DNA of 64,000 bases from Rubripirellula amarantea (GTDB taxonomy: Bacteria > Planctomycetota > Planctomycetia > Pirellulales > Pirellulaceae). The DNA is taken from contig NZ_SJPI01000001.1 of the NCBI RefSeq assembly GCF_007859865.1, positions 2,418,001 to 2,482,000 on the forward strand, read 5' to 3'. Under the pieces are notes generated by a model that had not been told where the DNA came from, searched no databases, and saw nothing but the letters and a program-made list of their open reading frames with translations. Both the position numbers and the translations under genes were made by a program. Shown here piece after piece: positions 1-9,131 of the stretch (positions are counted from its first letter, which is position 1; every line of letters starts with the position of its first letter).

Positions 1-2649
1 GGGCTGCCGCACTACGATGATGCCACCGACCGCCAGCGGCATGATTCGATGTGTTGGAAAGATGAAAACGAGAAGTACAACGATGGGGGCGCTTTCAAAA
101 TCACATGTCGCGATGCCAGTGGTGTGATGGTCACGTTGATCGCGGACAACTACTACGGATATTGCAAGAAAGAAGTGAAAACCCAAATTAGCTATGCAGC
201 TAACTTGATGGGCAATGTCGAAGAGGAGCATGCCGGCGGCGCGTTGGCGTTTGCATCTTATTCCCTAGGCGACGACTTTCAGGTCAATAGCCGCCGATAC
301 AATGGTCAGTCTTTTGAGAAAGTGGCCGAGCGATGCGCTTCCTTTATTGATGTAAAACCCGAGGGATACGGAATCGATAAAAACGATCCGACGGTGATCT
401 ACATCCCAGAATCGGCTCGTGCGACGCTTTCCGACCGCTGCGTGAAATGGACCAAGGATGGAAAGGAACACCGGATTCCACTTTCACCGAAGAACGTTTA
501 CATCGCGCCGAGCGGTTACAAAATCGAACTCGAAAAGCATCCGAATGCTCCTTCATGGCGATTGATTGGAACGGTTGGTGAGGGCATCTTCTGTCATAAA
601 CCATGCACGGTTAGCGGTGGTGGCAAAAGCGAAATCAGTAAGAGCCTTCGCGACTATATGTTGTATGGGCCCATCTTCGTGGCCGACCATGAAGAGGATT
701 TTGCGAAGCTGGATGAAATTTTCAGCCGCGATTACCACGATCGTTGGCGATCTGACACTGACGATAAACCTTCCTACGACGAACGCCCCAGTCGCAGTGT
801 GCTCGATCCAACGCGTAGCCTCGGTAGCGTGATTCAGTTGCTCACACCGCAACCGAACTTTAGCGACGAGTATGTCCAATGGCTCAAGACGATTCCCGAT
901 CACGTCTACGCTCTCGTCCTGATCATCAAACGCTTCATTGGACCAGGGATGGAAAAGGATTGGCGACGACACTTTGGTGTCGATATCGTTAACGGTTCGC
1001 CGGGCCACGAATTGAAGATGGGAGACCGATCGTTGGTTGGTACCTATTTGCGAGTAGGTTTGGACGACAATCGTTGGCGGACATTCAAGTTGCGCCAAGA
1101 TTTCATCGCGGCTGCGAAGGTACAACGCGAAGACGACATCAGTTGCAGTGTGGTCGCGCCAGCGAATCAATTAATTGAAGTCGGTCCATCGTTGATCGAA
1201 GCGGGCAGCTACAAGTTTGTTGAGAACTGCGAATTCCGGTTGTTCCAGCGACCTGACGATGCGATTCACCGTGGTCTCGATAAGCAAACCGAGTGGGACT
1301 TATCACGACCTGGTAATTTCCTAAGCAACTTCGAGCCGCTTACGGTCGAAGACGCAAAGGAGATTGTTGACGATGCCATCGACTTCGACAAATTTACGGA
1401 ACCAATGGCGAAATTGCTTCGTGGTGCCGCCAAGCAGAGCGAAGGTTATGTCGTTAGCTCTGCTCATCCGCGAATCAACGACGATGGCAAACGAACCACG
1501 AATCCTCGCTATCTGCAGGATCGTCCTGACATGGTTTACGCCCGCGACACCTATGTCGCGATGCGTGGAATGCAATTGCATCGCGGATTAGGTGCGGACG
1601 ATCCCGTCAATGCTCCCGTAGGTTCGGTGCTTAGTGGTCGGCGAAACAACGCACCTGATCGCAAAGCAGGAATCCGATCCTTGGCAGTGTATTCACCGCT
1701 GCACTACCAGGAACTTCCTGAGTTGGTGATGGACTACGTTTGTTCGTTAACTGGCAAGAGTCCTAGTACCACGGGCGCGGGTAGCGAAGGGGCGCTGACC
1801 AAAGGCCCGTTCAATGCCTTGATGCCGTCGATCGATCTGAACTCGATGGTGGTCTCGATGATCTTGACTGAGCTTGCAGGATTCAGCACTCCAGCCGGTA
1901 GCATTGGTCCAAAATTTGAAGTCGGTCATGATATCTCGATCTTGATTCCGGAAGTCTGGTGCCGAATGGGACCTGAAGAACGAAATCCCAAGAACTTGAT
2001 CGCGTCGAAGATGATGCAGAAGATCGAGGACTTTGAAAAAGACGGAGTCACGATTCCCGCTAGTCGATTGGGATATCGAATCACCAACAAGTTCGTCCGA
2101 ACGTACTTGGGCCGTATCTTTGACAATCCATCGAAGGTTTTCTCAGAGGAAATTCTTAAGCCGGAATTGCAAGATCCTGATTCTTTCGCCGATGGAATTC
2201 TGCACATCGCCGAAGCTCAGCAACGCGTTGCCAAGCGTTACTTTGAAGATGGCGGATACGAATTAGCTTGCCCTCCCCTGCAAGCGGTGCTCAGCATCAT
2301 GGCGTACGGGGAATACGAAGGCAAAACGATTGACGATCCGGCGGTTCGAAGTCTCTTCACACGAGAATCGCTGCTTAGTAGCGATTGGTATCAGCGACGA
2401 TTGCGGACCAAGCGTGATCGCGATCTGCAACACTGGAAGGATTTTGAAGCTCGGTTGATCGAGGCGGGGGCCAACCATGAGTTGGACTCGACTTTTGATC
2501 TCGACAATCGTTTGGCTTACGTTCGCGACCAAATCGCCAACGTCGAATCGCCAAACTATGAAGAGTCGCTCATCGGAACCTTGGGAGCTGATCCGATGGT
2601 TCCCTCAACAAGCGACAAGTCGATGCTCAGTAAGCTGGCGGGCGTATAA
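1..2649 (+). CDS. Probable PPi-dependent phosphoenolpyruvate carboxykinase, 5' truncated
   Basis: The reading frame is open to the first base of the window, so the N-terminus lies outside; 882 codons are visible and the first internal ATG is at 49. Near residue 185 of the part starting at that ATG there is a P-loop-like stretch, CTVSGGGKSEISKS, preceded by a conserved-looking block YYGYCKKEVKTQISYAANL. The size (well over 880 residues) and these blocks resemble the long pyrophosphate-type PEP carboxykinases (about 1100 residues; oxaloacetate + PPi to PEP + Pi + CO2) known from Entamoeba and actinobacteria; this assignment is from memory of the family, not an alignment. No signal peptide or membrane segment is visible, so it is cytoplasmic. 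It is followed by a convergent secreted glycosidase, so it says nothing about an operon. If the family call is wrong it is a conserved large cytoplasmic enzyme of unknown function. Confidence 0.6.
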   Translation, partial: GLPHYDDATDRQRHDSMCWKDENEKYNDGGAFKITCRDASGVMVTLIADNYYGYCKKEVKTQISYAANLMGNVEEEHAGGALAFASYSLGDDFQVNSRRYNGQSFEKVAERCASFIDVKPEGYGIDKNDPTVIYIPESARATLSDRCVKWTKDGKEHRIPLSPKNVYIAPSGYKIELEKHPNAPSWRLIGTVGEGIFCHKPCTVSGGGKSEISKSLRDYMLYGPIFVADHEEDFAKLDEIFSRDYHDRWRSDTDDKPSYDERPSRSVLDPTRSLGSVIQLLTPQPNFSDEYVQWLKTIPDHVYALVLIIKRFIGPGMEKDWRRHFGVDIVNGSPGHELKMGDRSLVGTYLRVGLDDNRWRTFKLRQDFIAAAKVQREDDISCSVVAPANQLIEVGPSLIEAGSYKFVENCEFRLFQRPDDAIHRGLDKQTEWDLSRPGNFLSNFEPLTVEDAKEIVDDAIDFDKFTEPMAKLLRGAAKQSEGYVVSSAHPRINDDGKRTTNPRYLQDRPDMVYARDTYVAMRGMQLHRGLGADDPVNAPVGSVLSGRRNNAPDRKAGIRSLAVYSPLHYQELPELVMDYVCSLTGKSPSTTGAGSEGALTKGPFNALMPSIDLNSMVVSMILTELAGFSTPAGSIGPKFEVGHDISILIPEVWCRMGPEERNPKNLIASKMMQKIEDFEKDGVTIPASRLGYRITNKFVRTYLGRIFDNPSKVFSEEILKPELQDPDSFADGILHIAEAQQRVAKRYFEDGGYELACPPLQAVLSIMAYGEYEGKTIDDPAVRSLFTRESLLSSDWYQRRLRTKRDRDLQHWKDFEARLIEAGANHELDSTFDLDNRLAYVRDQIANVESPNYEESLIGTLGADPMVPSTSDKSMLSKLAGV

Positions 2650-2700
2650 AGATCGTTTGCATTGTTTCTAAGGTTGCTTGCGACCGTAGATAGGAATCAC

Positions 2701-2756
2701 CGCGAAGCTTGACTTCGCGGCCACTCCACGAGCTGACGCCGTTTGGGCTCAGCTCG
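2701..2756. other. Two adjacent inverted repeats between convergent genes
   Basis: Between the convergent stops at 2649 and 2799 there are two hairpins: CGCGAAG/CTTCGCG (2701-2719, 5-nt loop) and CGAGCTGA/TCAGCTCG (2729-2756). Neither is followed by a clear T-run, so a role as a bidirectional transcription end is only an inference. Confidence 0.3.
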
Positions 2757-2798
2757 CGGAGAAAACCCGCGACAGTAAGAGAACCTTTCGGGTGAGCC

Positions 2799-4547
2799 TT
2801 ATTGAGCTCGCCAAATTCGGACGTAGTCGACCTGGGCTCGGCTCATGACCCGGTAATTGGCATCTTCTTCAAGAGGCGTTCCTTGGAATCTGCCATCACC
2901 CTGGTCATCCAGTGTCTTGTCGACCCAAGCGTCTTTCTCGAACTCGAGTGTCAACATCATCATCATGTCCGACGGGTTCGCTGGAATCGCCGGGACTGGA
3001 TTTCCCGGTGGATTGTCGGGGAAGGTGAAGGTTTCGACTCCATTGACGTAAGTGGTCATTGAATCGGCGGACCATCGAAGACCGTAGGTGTGGTATTCGT
3101 CAGCGGTCACGTCCGCCAAGCTTTCGGCGATCACACCGCTGTATTGAAGCGATTCGCTGAACTTGATGCCAGCATTCAATTCCGCCTGCGTGGGTACTCC
3201 CCAGTGGTGAGCCACGTTGAAAACACCATCCATCCAAGCTGGTTCACCGATGGGAATTTCGATGATGTCGATTTCAGTTCCGGTAGCGGGGACCCGATCA
3301 TAGGCTTGGGTTTGAGTGAATAACCAGAACGCGAACCAAGTCGAGTAGCCGACCATCTCATTCGTCTTCACCCTGGTCGAGATGTAGATTTCACCATCAC
3401 CGGGACTCACCAAAGTACCCTCCCATCTCACTCCCGTTCCCGGAACCGAGTCGTCCCATGCAACCGGTTGCCCCGACATCAAGTACGCCGATTCAACCTT
3501 CTTGCCATGAGCCAGGTCCACGTTCAGGTCCGCTCGAATTTGCAGTTGAAGATTGCCCGATCCGTCGAGCCAATGGTTTCCGTAGCCGGTGCTGAACATC
3601 CAAGCATTGTTTCCGTCATAAGGACCATAACGCAGCGGATATTCGGGGATGCGATTTTCCGCGGCCGCAGCGGCAATCTCGTTACTGACTTCTTCGGGAT
3701 TGGTACCAAGGTGGGGATACCAGTTTTCGGGAAGTCCCGTGCCTTCAAACTCGTCTTGCCATTCCAGCGCCCAAGAATTGCCGGGCGGCAACCATTCGAG
3801 GTTGGGTCCGCCCATGTTTCCGACAATTGCTATTCCCTCGGCGATAATTTCGTCAAGTTTTGTCCAGGTGTTAGGGTCTTGGCGGTACAGCATGATTTGC
3901 CAAATGCTGTCGTCGGCTAGCGGTTGGTCGATGGGGACATCGATTGTCACTGTCGCAGATTCGCTTCCGGAGTCGACTGAGGTCCAGTCTTGGTCGATCA
4001 CGTTCCAAGATGAATCGAGCAACTGAACTTGCACGATTCCATCAACTGAAATTTCGTATTCCACAGTAACATCGTAGCTTTCATTCGTCTGAACTTCCGG
4101 GGGCGCATTCGATCCCGTAATCACGTCAGGTGCGTTGGCGGAAACGGTGATGGGATAGAAGATTTCCTCGTCTAACTTTTCCCAGTCGCTTCCGTTGTAA
4201 AGGATGACTTGCCACAGATAGTTGTCCTCTGGTGCCGCTTCCTCAGGCACATAGAACGGAATGGCGATCGAAGTGGAACCATCAAGGACGGGTTCCCATA
4301 CTTGGTCGATGAAGGCCCAAGAGTTTTCAAGCATTTGAAATAACTGGACTTGAACGATCGCATCGTCAGCAATGCTGTACGCGACGTCTATCTCGTAGAA
4401 TGTTTCGGTTGTGATTTGAGTGGGCGGATTAGTGGCAACGATTGTCTGTGCATGCGATTGATCGGGTGGCATCGCGGCCAGTGCTATGGCAATGGACCAT
4501 AATCCAAAGAACCCCTGCGAACGCTTGCATAGATAGCTGCGATTCAT
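2799..4547 (-). CDS. Secreted glycoside hydrolase family 16 enzyme with two N-terminal repeat modules
   Basis: 582 residues. A signal peptide covers about residues 1-34 (cleavage near SHA-QT). Residues about 35-135 and 136-242 are two copies of one beta-rich module, sharing patterns such as IVQVQL, NSWAFIDQ/SSWNVIDQ and WQVILYN/WQIMLYR followed by KLDE; they look like non-catalytic carbohydrate-binding or spacer domains. The catalytic domain spans about 255-582 and carries the GH16 active-site motif EIDIIE at residues 425-430 (first Glu nucleophile, last Glu acid/base; the extra residue marks the beta-bulge type), and ends with DYVRIWRA, typical of this family. GH16 enzymes of this class cut marine galactans (agar, carrageenan, porphyran) or beta-glucans; the exact substrate cannot be read here. 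No sulfatase gene is adjacent. Confidence 0.88.
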   Translation of the reverse strand: MNRSYLCKRSQGFFGLWSIAIALAAMPPDQSHAQTIVATNPPTQITTETFYEIDVAYSIADDAIVQVQLFQMLENSWAFIDQVWEPVLDGSTSIAIPFYVPEEAAPEDNYLWQVILYNGSDWEKLDEEIFYPITVSANAPDVITGSNAPPEVQTNESYDVTVEYEISVDGIVQVQLLDSSWNVIDQDWTSVDSGSESATVTIDVPIDQPLADDSIWQIMLYRQDPNTWTKLDEIIAEGIAIVGNMGGPNLEWLPPGNSWALEWQDEFEGTGLPENWYPHLGTNPEEVSNEIAAAAAENRIPEYPLRYGPYDGNNAWMFSTGYGNHWLDGSGNLQLQIRADLNVDLAHGKKVESAYLMSGQPVAWDDSVPGTGVRWEGTLVSPGDGEIYISTRVKTNEMVGYSTWFAFWLFTQTQAYDRVPATGTEIDIIEIPIGEPAWMDGVFNVAHHWGVPTQAELNAGIKFSESLQYSGVIAESLADVTADEYHTYGLRWSADSMTTYVNGVETFTFPDNPPGNPVPAIPANPSDMMMMLTLEFEKDAWVDKTLDDQGDGRFQGTPLEEDANYRVMSRAQVDYVRIWRAQ

Positions 4548-4761
4548 AACAAAATCCTTCTAAGAGAGACGCTCATTCGCAGGCGAGCTTCTGTCGCACT
4601 TTGCGCGATGAGGCATAGACAAGACCAAGCACGATTGCTTGGTGCATTTCTGAGCGTAACGAAGCCAACATCGCAATGCAAAATGTTGATCGCATCGTTC
4701 GCCAGCCTAGGGATGGTTTGTTAACAACGAGTTAGCATTTGGGTTCTGCGTGTCTCGCGAA

Positions 4762-6540
4762 TCACTGATTCAAAAACTCGAAAGTGACTTTGTCATCGGC
4801 GGTAACTGCATCCGTAACGAGACAAAAGATGATGGCTGATGCAGCGTCAGCAGGAGGTTGGAAACGCAGAATGCAGCGTCTCGATTCCGACGGGGTTCCA
4901 TCCTCAGGATAGGCGTAGAAGAGATCACCCGATGGCTGCGTGGGAAGTTGACGTTTATTTGAAATGGGTTCGCCGTCTTCGGACTGAAATTGAACCATCA
5001 ATCGCGGCATGCCACGACCCGTTTGTGTGATCTGAGATTTAACCGAGTAGTGCATGCCGGCTTTGACCGAAGCGGTAGCCGTCGCGGCACCACCGACCGG
5101 GCCAACAATTGAAACTTGTTGATTGGCGATCTCAATTCGTGCGTTCGTGGTGGATCCATCGCTTGTCGCGTCTGAATTGGCAATCACCGCTTTCCAAGCG
5201 AGGTCGTTCAGCGGGGTTACTTCAATCGCATCCTCGTTGGATGGCAGGTTTAAGGCTGGCTCGGATGCGGTTGCCTGGTCGTCGGTTCGGTCTTGCACCA
5301 ATTCTTGTGACGCTTGCAACGCTGTTGTGATTGCATCGTTACACCCCGGTAAGACCTCTTGCCAATCGCGAAAAACGTCTTTCCCGTTCCATAGTGCAGT
5401 ACTGGTTGCCTCGGGCCACCATCGCCCGCGTTCGCTGTAAATCCAAACCAGTCCATCGGAAGACTGTTGAGCCCATCGAACTTGGTTTGTTAGAACCTTC
5501 AACCGATCCGTTTCCGCCGGATTGAGCGTCCAGTGGGGGATCGCATCGGCGGTGACCAAGTCCATGAATATGGGAAAGGCAAGTCGTACTTTGGATTGGT
5601 ACTTCGATCGAACTTCGGGCTCAATGATATTGCAGCCGGAGACTCGAACCTGACGTGCATGTTCAATCATCTGCGATCGCGATTCCATCCAGTAGCCGAA
5701 TTCGCAACCATCAAAAAACGTGACTGAGTCATCGGATGCTTCGAGCAAGCCAGCTAGGAATGCGGGCAGCAAACCATATTGATGTCCAGCCAAGCACCAC
5801 TGGAAGTCGTCCCGTCTCTGCCCAGCGGAATTCACTGGTGAAGGCCCCATCATCAATCGATCATTGACCAGGAAACTCATTAGGAAGTACGAAAGGATCT
5901 CGATGTTGGGTGATTCTTTATTCACCGCGGTGATCACCTGACGACCGCGTTGACGCGCGGCCGCAGCGTAGTCCTGGAAAGAATACGAAGCGGCCGAGGC
6001 TTGGGCGGAGTACTGAAATTGGGAATGTGGAAGTGTGTACGCTTCGGGGTCGAATGCGATGCCTCGCAGTTTGCCGTTCGCGACAAGTCGCGCGGCGATT
6101 CGCCAATGTTCGGTAACCTGTTTCCAGCCTTCGTCATCAAAAAAGTCCACGTCCCCCGGGTTTGCGTTCAGTCCCAGATAGCACTGGGCCGCGATCTTGG
6201 GGTGTACGGTTTCCAGGATCTCGGTCGCGGATTCAAATACGCTCGCGTCCCATGGTGAAGCTGAATGGGCGACAGAGAACAAGTCGGGCGGATTGGTTTC
6301 GGTGCGAATCGAAACGACAGAACCGTCGATGGGAAGCTTGGGCAATTCATTCTGATCGCGAGCCAGTTGGTCGAGCGTGGGCTGGTTCCATCCCGCCGAT
6401 ATGATTCGCGTCCGTGTCGAGACGCGCGGTTCAACCGCGATGACGTTCAAACTGACAAAGCACAGGGCAACGCTCGCAAAAGTAACAGTGCCACTAAGCG
6501 GTAGCAGTCTCGTCACGTTGGCCTCCTTCCTGTTCTTCAT
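4762..6540 (-). CDS. Secreted protein of unknown function, possible TIM-barrel hydrolase fold
   Basis: About 592 residues. I chose the ATG at 6540 (MKNRKEANVTRLLPL) because it gives a normal signal peptide (basic start, hydrophobic stretch to VIA, then VEPRVS). The frame continues upstream to 6612, but that extension only reads the repeat in the neighbouring gene as KLKLKLKL. The first half has features of a sugar-hydrolase-like barrel: HPKIAAQCYLG, RGIAFDPEAYTLP, VTFFDGCEFGYWM and GLVWIYSERGRWW are spaced like strand ends with acidic or aromatic residues. The C-terminal 180 residues look like a beta-sandwich. I do not recognise the family, and the hydrolase idea is inference only. The start overlaps the 3' end of the prepilin-peptidase-like gene by 47 bp on the same strand, which suggests co-transcription. 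Confidence 0.72.
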   Translation of the reverse strand: MKNRKEANVTRLLPLSGTVTFASVALCFVSLNVIAVEPRVSTRTRIISAGWNQPTLDQLARDQNELPKLPIDGSVVSIRTETNPPDLFSVAHSASPWDASVFESATEILETVHPKIAAQCYLGLNANPGDVDFFDDEGWKQVTEHWRIAARLVANGKLRGIAFDPEAYTLPHSQFQYSAQASAASYSFQDYAAAARQRGRQVITAVNKESPNIEILSYFLMSFLVNDRLMMGPSPVNSAGQRRDDFQWCLAGHQYGLLPAFLAGLLEASDDSVTFFDGCEFGYWMESRSQMIEHARQVRVSGCNIIEPEVRSKYQSKVRLAFPIFMDLVTADAIPHWTLNPAETDRLKVLTNQVRWAQQSSDGLVWIYSERGRWWPEATSTALWNGKDVFRDWQEVLPGCNDAITTALQASQELVQDRTDDQATASEPALNLPSNEDAIEVTPLNDLAWKAVIANSDATSDGSTTNARIEIANQQVSIVGPVGGAATATASVKAGMHYSVKSQITQTGRGMPRLMVQFQSEDGEPISNKRQLPTQPSGDLFYAYPEDGTPSESRRCILRFQPPADAASAIIFCLVTDAVTADDKVTFEFLNQ

Positions 6541-7813
6541 CGTCGGCCCGATCAACTTCAGCTTCAACTTCAGCTTCAACTTCAGCTTCATCTTCATCAA
6601 CTTCACCATCATCGTCCGACGTCGAGTCTGCGTACGCTAGGCCCGATAGGTTGGGTTGCTCGGGTGCGTCTTTCAGCCACAAAGGAACCAGCAAGATGAT
6701 GGCTGCCCACGCGAGGACGACCATTGGTTGGCTAGTATCCGATGGCCAGTAAGGCGAGTCATGCAAACGCCACCAGGCGAACAAGTGAACCGAGAGTGAT
6801 ATCGGGATAGCGATTGCAAAGCTGCCGAGTCGATCGGTCTGTCGCAAAAAGAAACGTTGCAGTAACACGGCGAGAATCGATGCGGCGACCACCAAGGCAA
6901 TCACCGACTGCCAACCGATGATCAAGCCGGGAACGGAGATGATCAAAATCACGTCCACCAATCTTGCTGTGGACTTGCCTAACGGATCAAGTTTCAGATC
7001 GGCCCTGGGGCACAGGCCTCTCGCGAGAGATCGGCCGATGATTGCTGCCGCCACGAGACCCGTGACAATGCGAATCGCGGCATCGATTCGCAGACTTGAA
7101 CCGAACAAGCTAGGCAGGTCTGCATCGCCAAGCGTTCGCCAGGACACGATCATGAGCGGTGGGAACACCAACATCGCAAGGATGATCGGCATGATGCCCC
7201 ACGCGACCAGTCGAGCAGGAATGCGATTGCGGTCATAGCGAATCAGGGCGAACGCCCACGAAATGGTGACCGCATAGATATGAAAGAACAGCGTCGTCAA
7301 CACGTAACGGTCGACGATGGGCTGCCAAAGCGGTCCGCCACCATAGCGGCTTGTCACGTAGGGCAAGCTAAGTTGATAAAGTTGGCCAATCGCAATCAAC
7401 GTTAGGCTTAGCCCGACCACAAGTTCAACGATTGGGTAACGGCGTGAAATCGGCAGGCGACATTGTCGGCATCGGCCGCCAAGCATGAGCCATCCGAAGA
7501 CAGGGAAATTGTCTCTTGCCTGAAGTCGCGTTTGGCAGCGAGGGCAGTACGAACGTCCGTTCACGCTTTCGCCCCGCGGCATCCGCCAGGCAACGACGTT
7601 CAAGAAGCTTCCGATGGATGAACCAATCCAAAAGCACCATCCAAAGACGATAACGTCGATGAATCGCGGGCCGTACAAATCGCTGGGCCCGAGGAAAGCA
7701 GCGTGGGCAGCTTGAAGGTGTGCCAGACCGAAAACGTAGCCGAGGACTGCGGTTGCCAAGCCCAGCAAGGCTATCAACAGCGGAAATCGCGAACGGAGAC
7801 GCTGGCCGAGCAA
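6494..7813 (-). CDS. Prepilin peptidase (A24) family membrane protein with acidic tail
   Basis: 439 residues with about eight hydrophobic segments. Residues 50-130 match the N-terminal domain of type IV prepilin peptidase/N-methylase: GSFLNVVAWRMPRGES, then two zinc-type cysteine pairs, C90-x-x-C93 and C115-x-x-C118, followed by PISRRYPIVELVVG. The two expected aspartates of the A24 active site are present at D194 (RYDRNRIPARL) and D272 (ADLKL), but the usual GxGDxK around the second is changed to RADLK, so activity is likely but not certain. The last 45 residues are strongly acidic (DDDGEVDEDEAEVEAEV), partly encoded by a 12-bp tandem repeat; such a tail is not a family feature. It would process and methylate pilin-like leaders at the inner membrane; a DUF1559 protein with such a leader is encoded at 26.8-27.9 kb. 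Confidence 0.85.
   Translation of the reverse strand: MLGQRLRSRFPLLIALLGLATAVLGYVFGLAHLQAAHAAFLGPSDLYGPRFIDVIVFGWCFWIGSSIGSFLNVVAWRMPRGESVNGRSYCPRCQTRLQARDNFPVFGWLMLGGRCRQCRLPISRRYPIVELVVGLSLTLIAIGQLYQLSLPYVTSRYGGGPLWQPIVDRYVLTTLFFHIYAVTISWAFALIRYDRNRIPARLVAWGIMPIILAMLVFPPLMIVSWRTLGDADLPSLFGSSLRIDAAIRIVTGLVAAAIIGRSLARGLCPRADLKLDPLGKSTARLVDVILIISVPGLIIGWQSVIALVVAASILAVLLQRFFLRQTDRLGSFAIAIPISLSVHLFAWWRLHDSPYWPSDTSQPMVVLAWAAIILLVPLWLKDAPEQPNLSGLAYADSTSDDDGEVDEDEAEVEAEVEAEVDRADDEEQEGGQRDETATA
6552..6587. repeat. 12-bp tandem repeat, three exact copies, in the overlap of two genes
   Basis: The unit TCAACTTCAGCT is repeated three times, with degenerate copies following to about 6606. It encodes the EVEA repeat of the prepilin-peptidase-like protein. 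In the frame of the downstream gene it reads KLKL. Copy-number change would keep frame because the unit is 12 bp. Confidence 0.9.
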
Positions 7814-8098
7814 GGTAAATCTCTTGGGGGAAGTAGAATAAAGGGGCGAGGAAGCAATTTGCCAGATCTTACCCGTTCGTTAAGACCTGCATGAGGGAGC
7901 GGTGTCTTTCGGGCGTTCATGTTCCTGGGCCCCCATCGGCACTGGTTTGCCAGTAAGATAGTGAAAAGTCACGCCCCTTTTAGTATTTAGCTGCGTCACG
8001 CAAAGCGTCCCCGCAACCGCTCGGAAACGGTATCCGTGTCGGGATTCGGTTACGACATTCAGGCCTCCATCAACCTGTTGACCCTATAACTTTACTCT

Positions 8099-9040
8099 AT
8101 GGCTGGTCCTTCTCATATTCTTGTCGTCGACGATAGCCCGACCCAGCTACGTCAGATGCAGATCCTCTTGGAGCAGGACGGTTACCAAGTTGAATCGGCT
8201 GTCGGCGTCGAAGAAGCGCTCGCCGCAATCGCCGAGAAGCCTCCGTTGCTAGTGGTCTCTGACATGCAGATGCCGGGAATGAGTGGCTTGGACTTGGTCG
8301 AAATCTTGCGTGGCACGAATCCCTCCTTACCGGTTGTATTGACCACCAGCGAAGGAAGCGAGGACGTGGCCGCCGATGCACTGCGTCGTGGCGCGGCTAG
8401 CTACGTTCCCAAGCGAGACTTAAATACGACACTGGCGCCAGTGGTGCGACAGGTATTGTCCATCGGAGAATCCCAGCGTTCCGTATTGGAAGTGGCTCAG
8501 TACACCAAAGAAGCGATGTTGACGCTTGAAATCGACAATCAAGAGTCCATTGTTCCCGCTGTGATCGCACGGCTGGAAAAAATGCTGATCGAGATGGATC
8601 TCTTTAGTGAGTGCACTCGAATGCAAATTGGCATGGCATTGGACGAAGCTTTGCTAAATGCGATTGTTCACGGCAACCTCGAGATTTCATCCGAACTTCG
8701 TGATCACGGCGAAGGTGATGAATACAACGAATTGATTGCCGTTCGCAAATCTGCCTTACCGTATGCGGATCGCCGGGTGACAATCATTCTGCACGCCACT
8801 CGCGACGAAGTTGCTTTTACGATTGCCGATGAAGGCCCAGGGTTTGATTTCTCGAAAGTCGGTGACCCAACGGATCCGGAAAACCTCGAGTGTGCTGGCG
8901 GTCGTGGTTTGTTCATGATTCACGCCTTCATGGATGACGTGGTGTACAACGATAAAGGCAACTGCTTGAAAATGGTTAAGTACGTTGCTTCCGAGGACGA
9001 GGAAGACGAGGAAAAAGATTGCCACGACGAGAGCGATTAA
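8099..9040 (+). CDS. Response regulator fused to a HATPase_c (anti-sigma-type) kinase domain
   Basis: 313 residues, cytoplasmic. Residues 5-120 are a complete receiver domain: acidic pair D11-D12, phospho-acceptor D55 (VVSDMQMPGMSGLDL), T82 region and K105 (YVPKRD). Residues about 140-297 are a GHKL ATPase of the RsbW/SpoIIAB type: N-box LDEALLNAIVHGN (181-193), G1 box DEGPGFD (244-250), G2 box GGRGLFMI (267-274). No dimerisation/phospho-acceptor His domain lies between, so it is not a classical hybrid histidine kinase. The likely role is a phosphorylation-gated switch that binds or phosphorylates a sigma-factor partner; no sigma factor or anti-anti-sigma gene is adjacent. The tail is acidic (EDEEDEEKD). 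It is transcribed divergently from the prepilin-peptidase-like gene, with 285 bp between them. Confidence 0.88.
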   Translation: MAGPSHILVVDDSPTQLRQMQILLEQDGYQVESAVGVEEALAAIAEKPPLLVVSDMQMPGMSGLDLVEILRGTNPSLPVVLTTSEGSEDVAADALRRGAASYVPKRDLNTTLAPVVRQVLSIGESQRSVLEVAQYTKEAMLTLEIDNQESIVPAVIARLEKMLIEMDLFSECTRMQIGMALDEALLNAIVHGNLEISSELRDHGEGDEYNELIAVRKSALPYADRRVTIILHATRDEVAFTIADEGPGFDFSKVGDPTDPENLECAGGRGLFMIHAFMDDVVYNDKGNCLKMVKYVASEDEEDEEKDCHDESD

Positions 9041-9131
9041 TAGTTCGCCAAGCCGTGGGGTTTTGACCAGAAACGCGTTGGGTATATCCGCCTTGGTCAT
9101 CTACTGACTGGGCTGCTCGCTACAGTAATTC

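Noticed and set aside
553-1170. A 205-codon minus-strand frame in the first gene
   Set aside because: Shadow of the long plus-strand enzyme gene; no Shine-Dalgarno sequence or known pattern.
6541-6612. N-terminal extension MMVKLMKMKLKLKLKL of the secreted protein at 4762
   Set aside because: It only translates the tandem repeat of the neighbouring gene in another frame and would disrupt the signal peptide.
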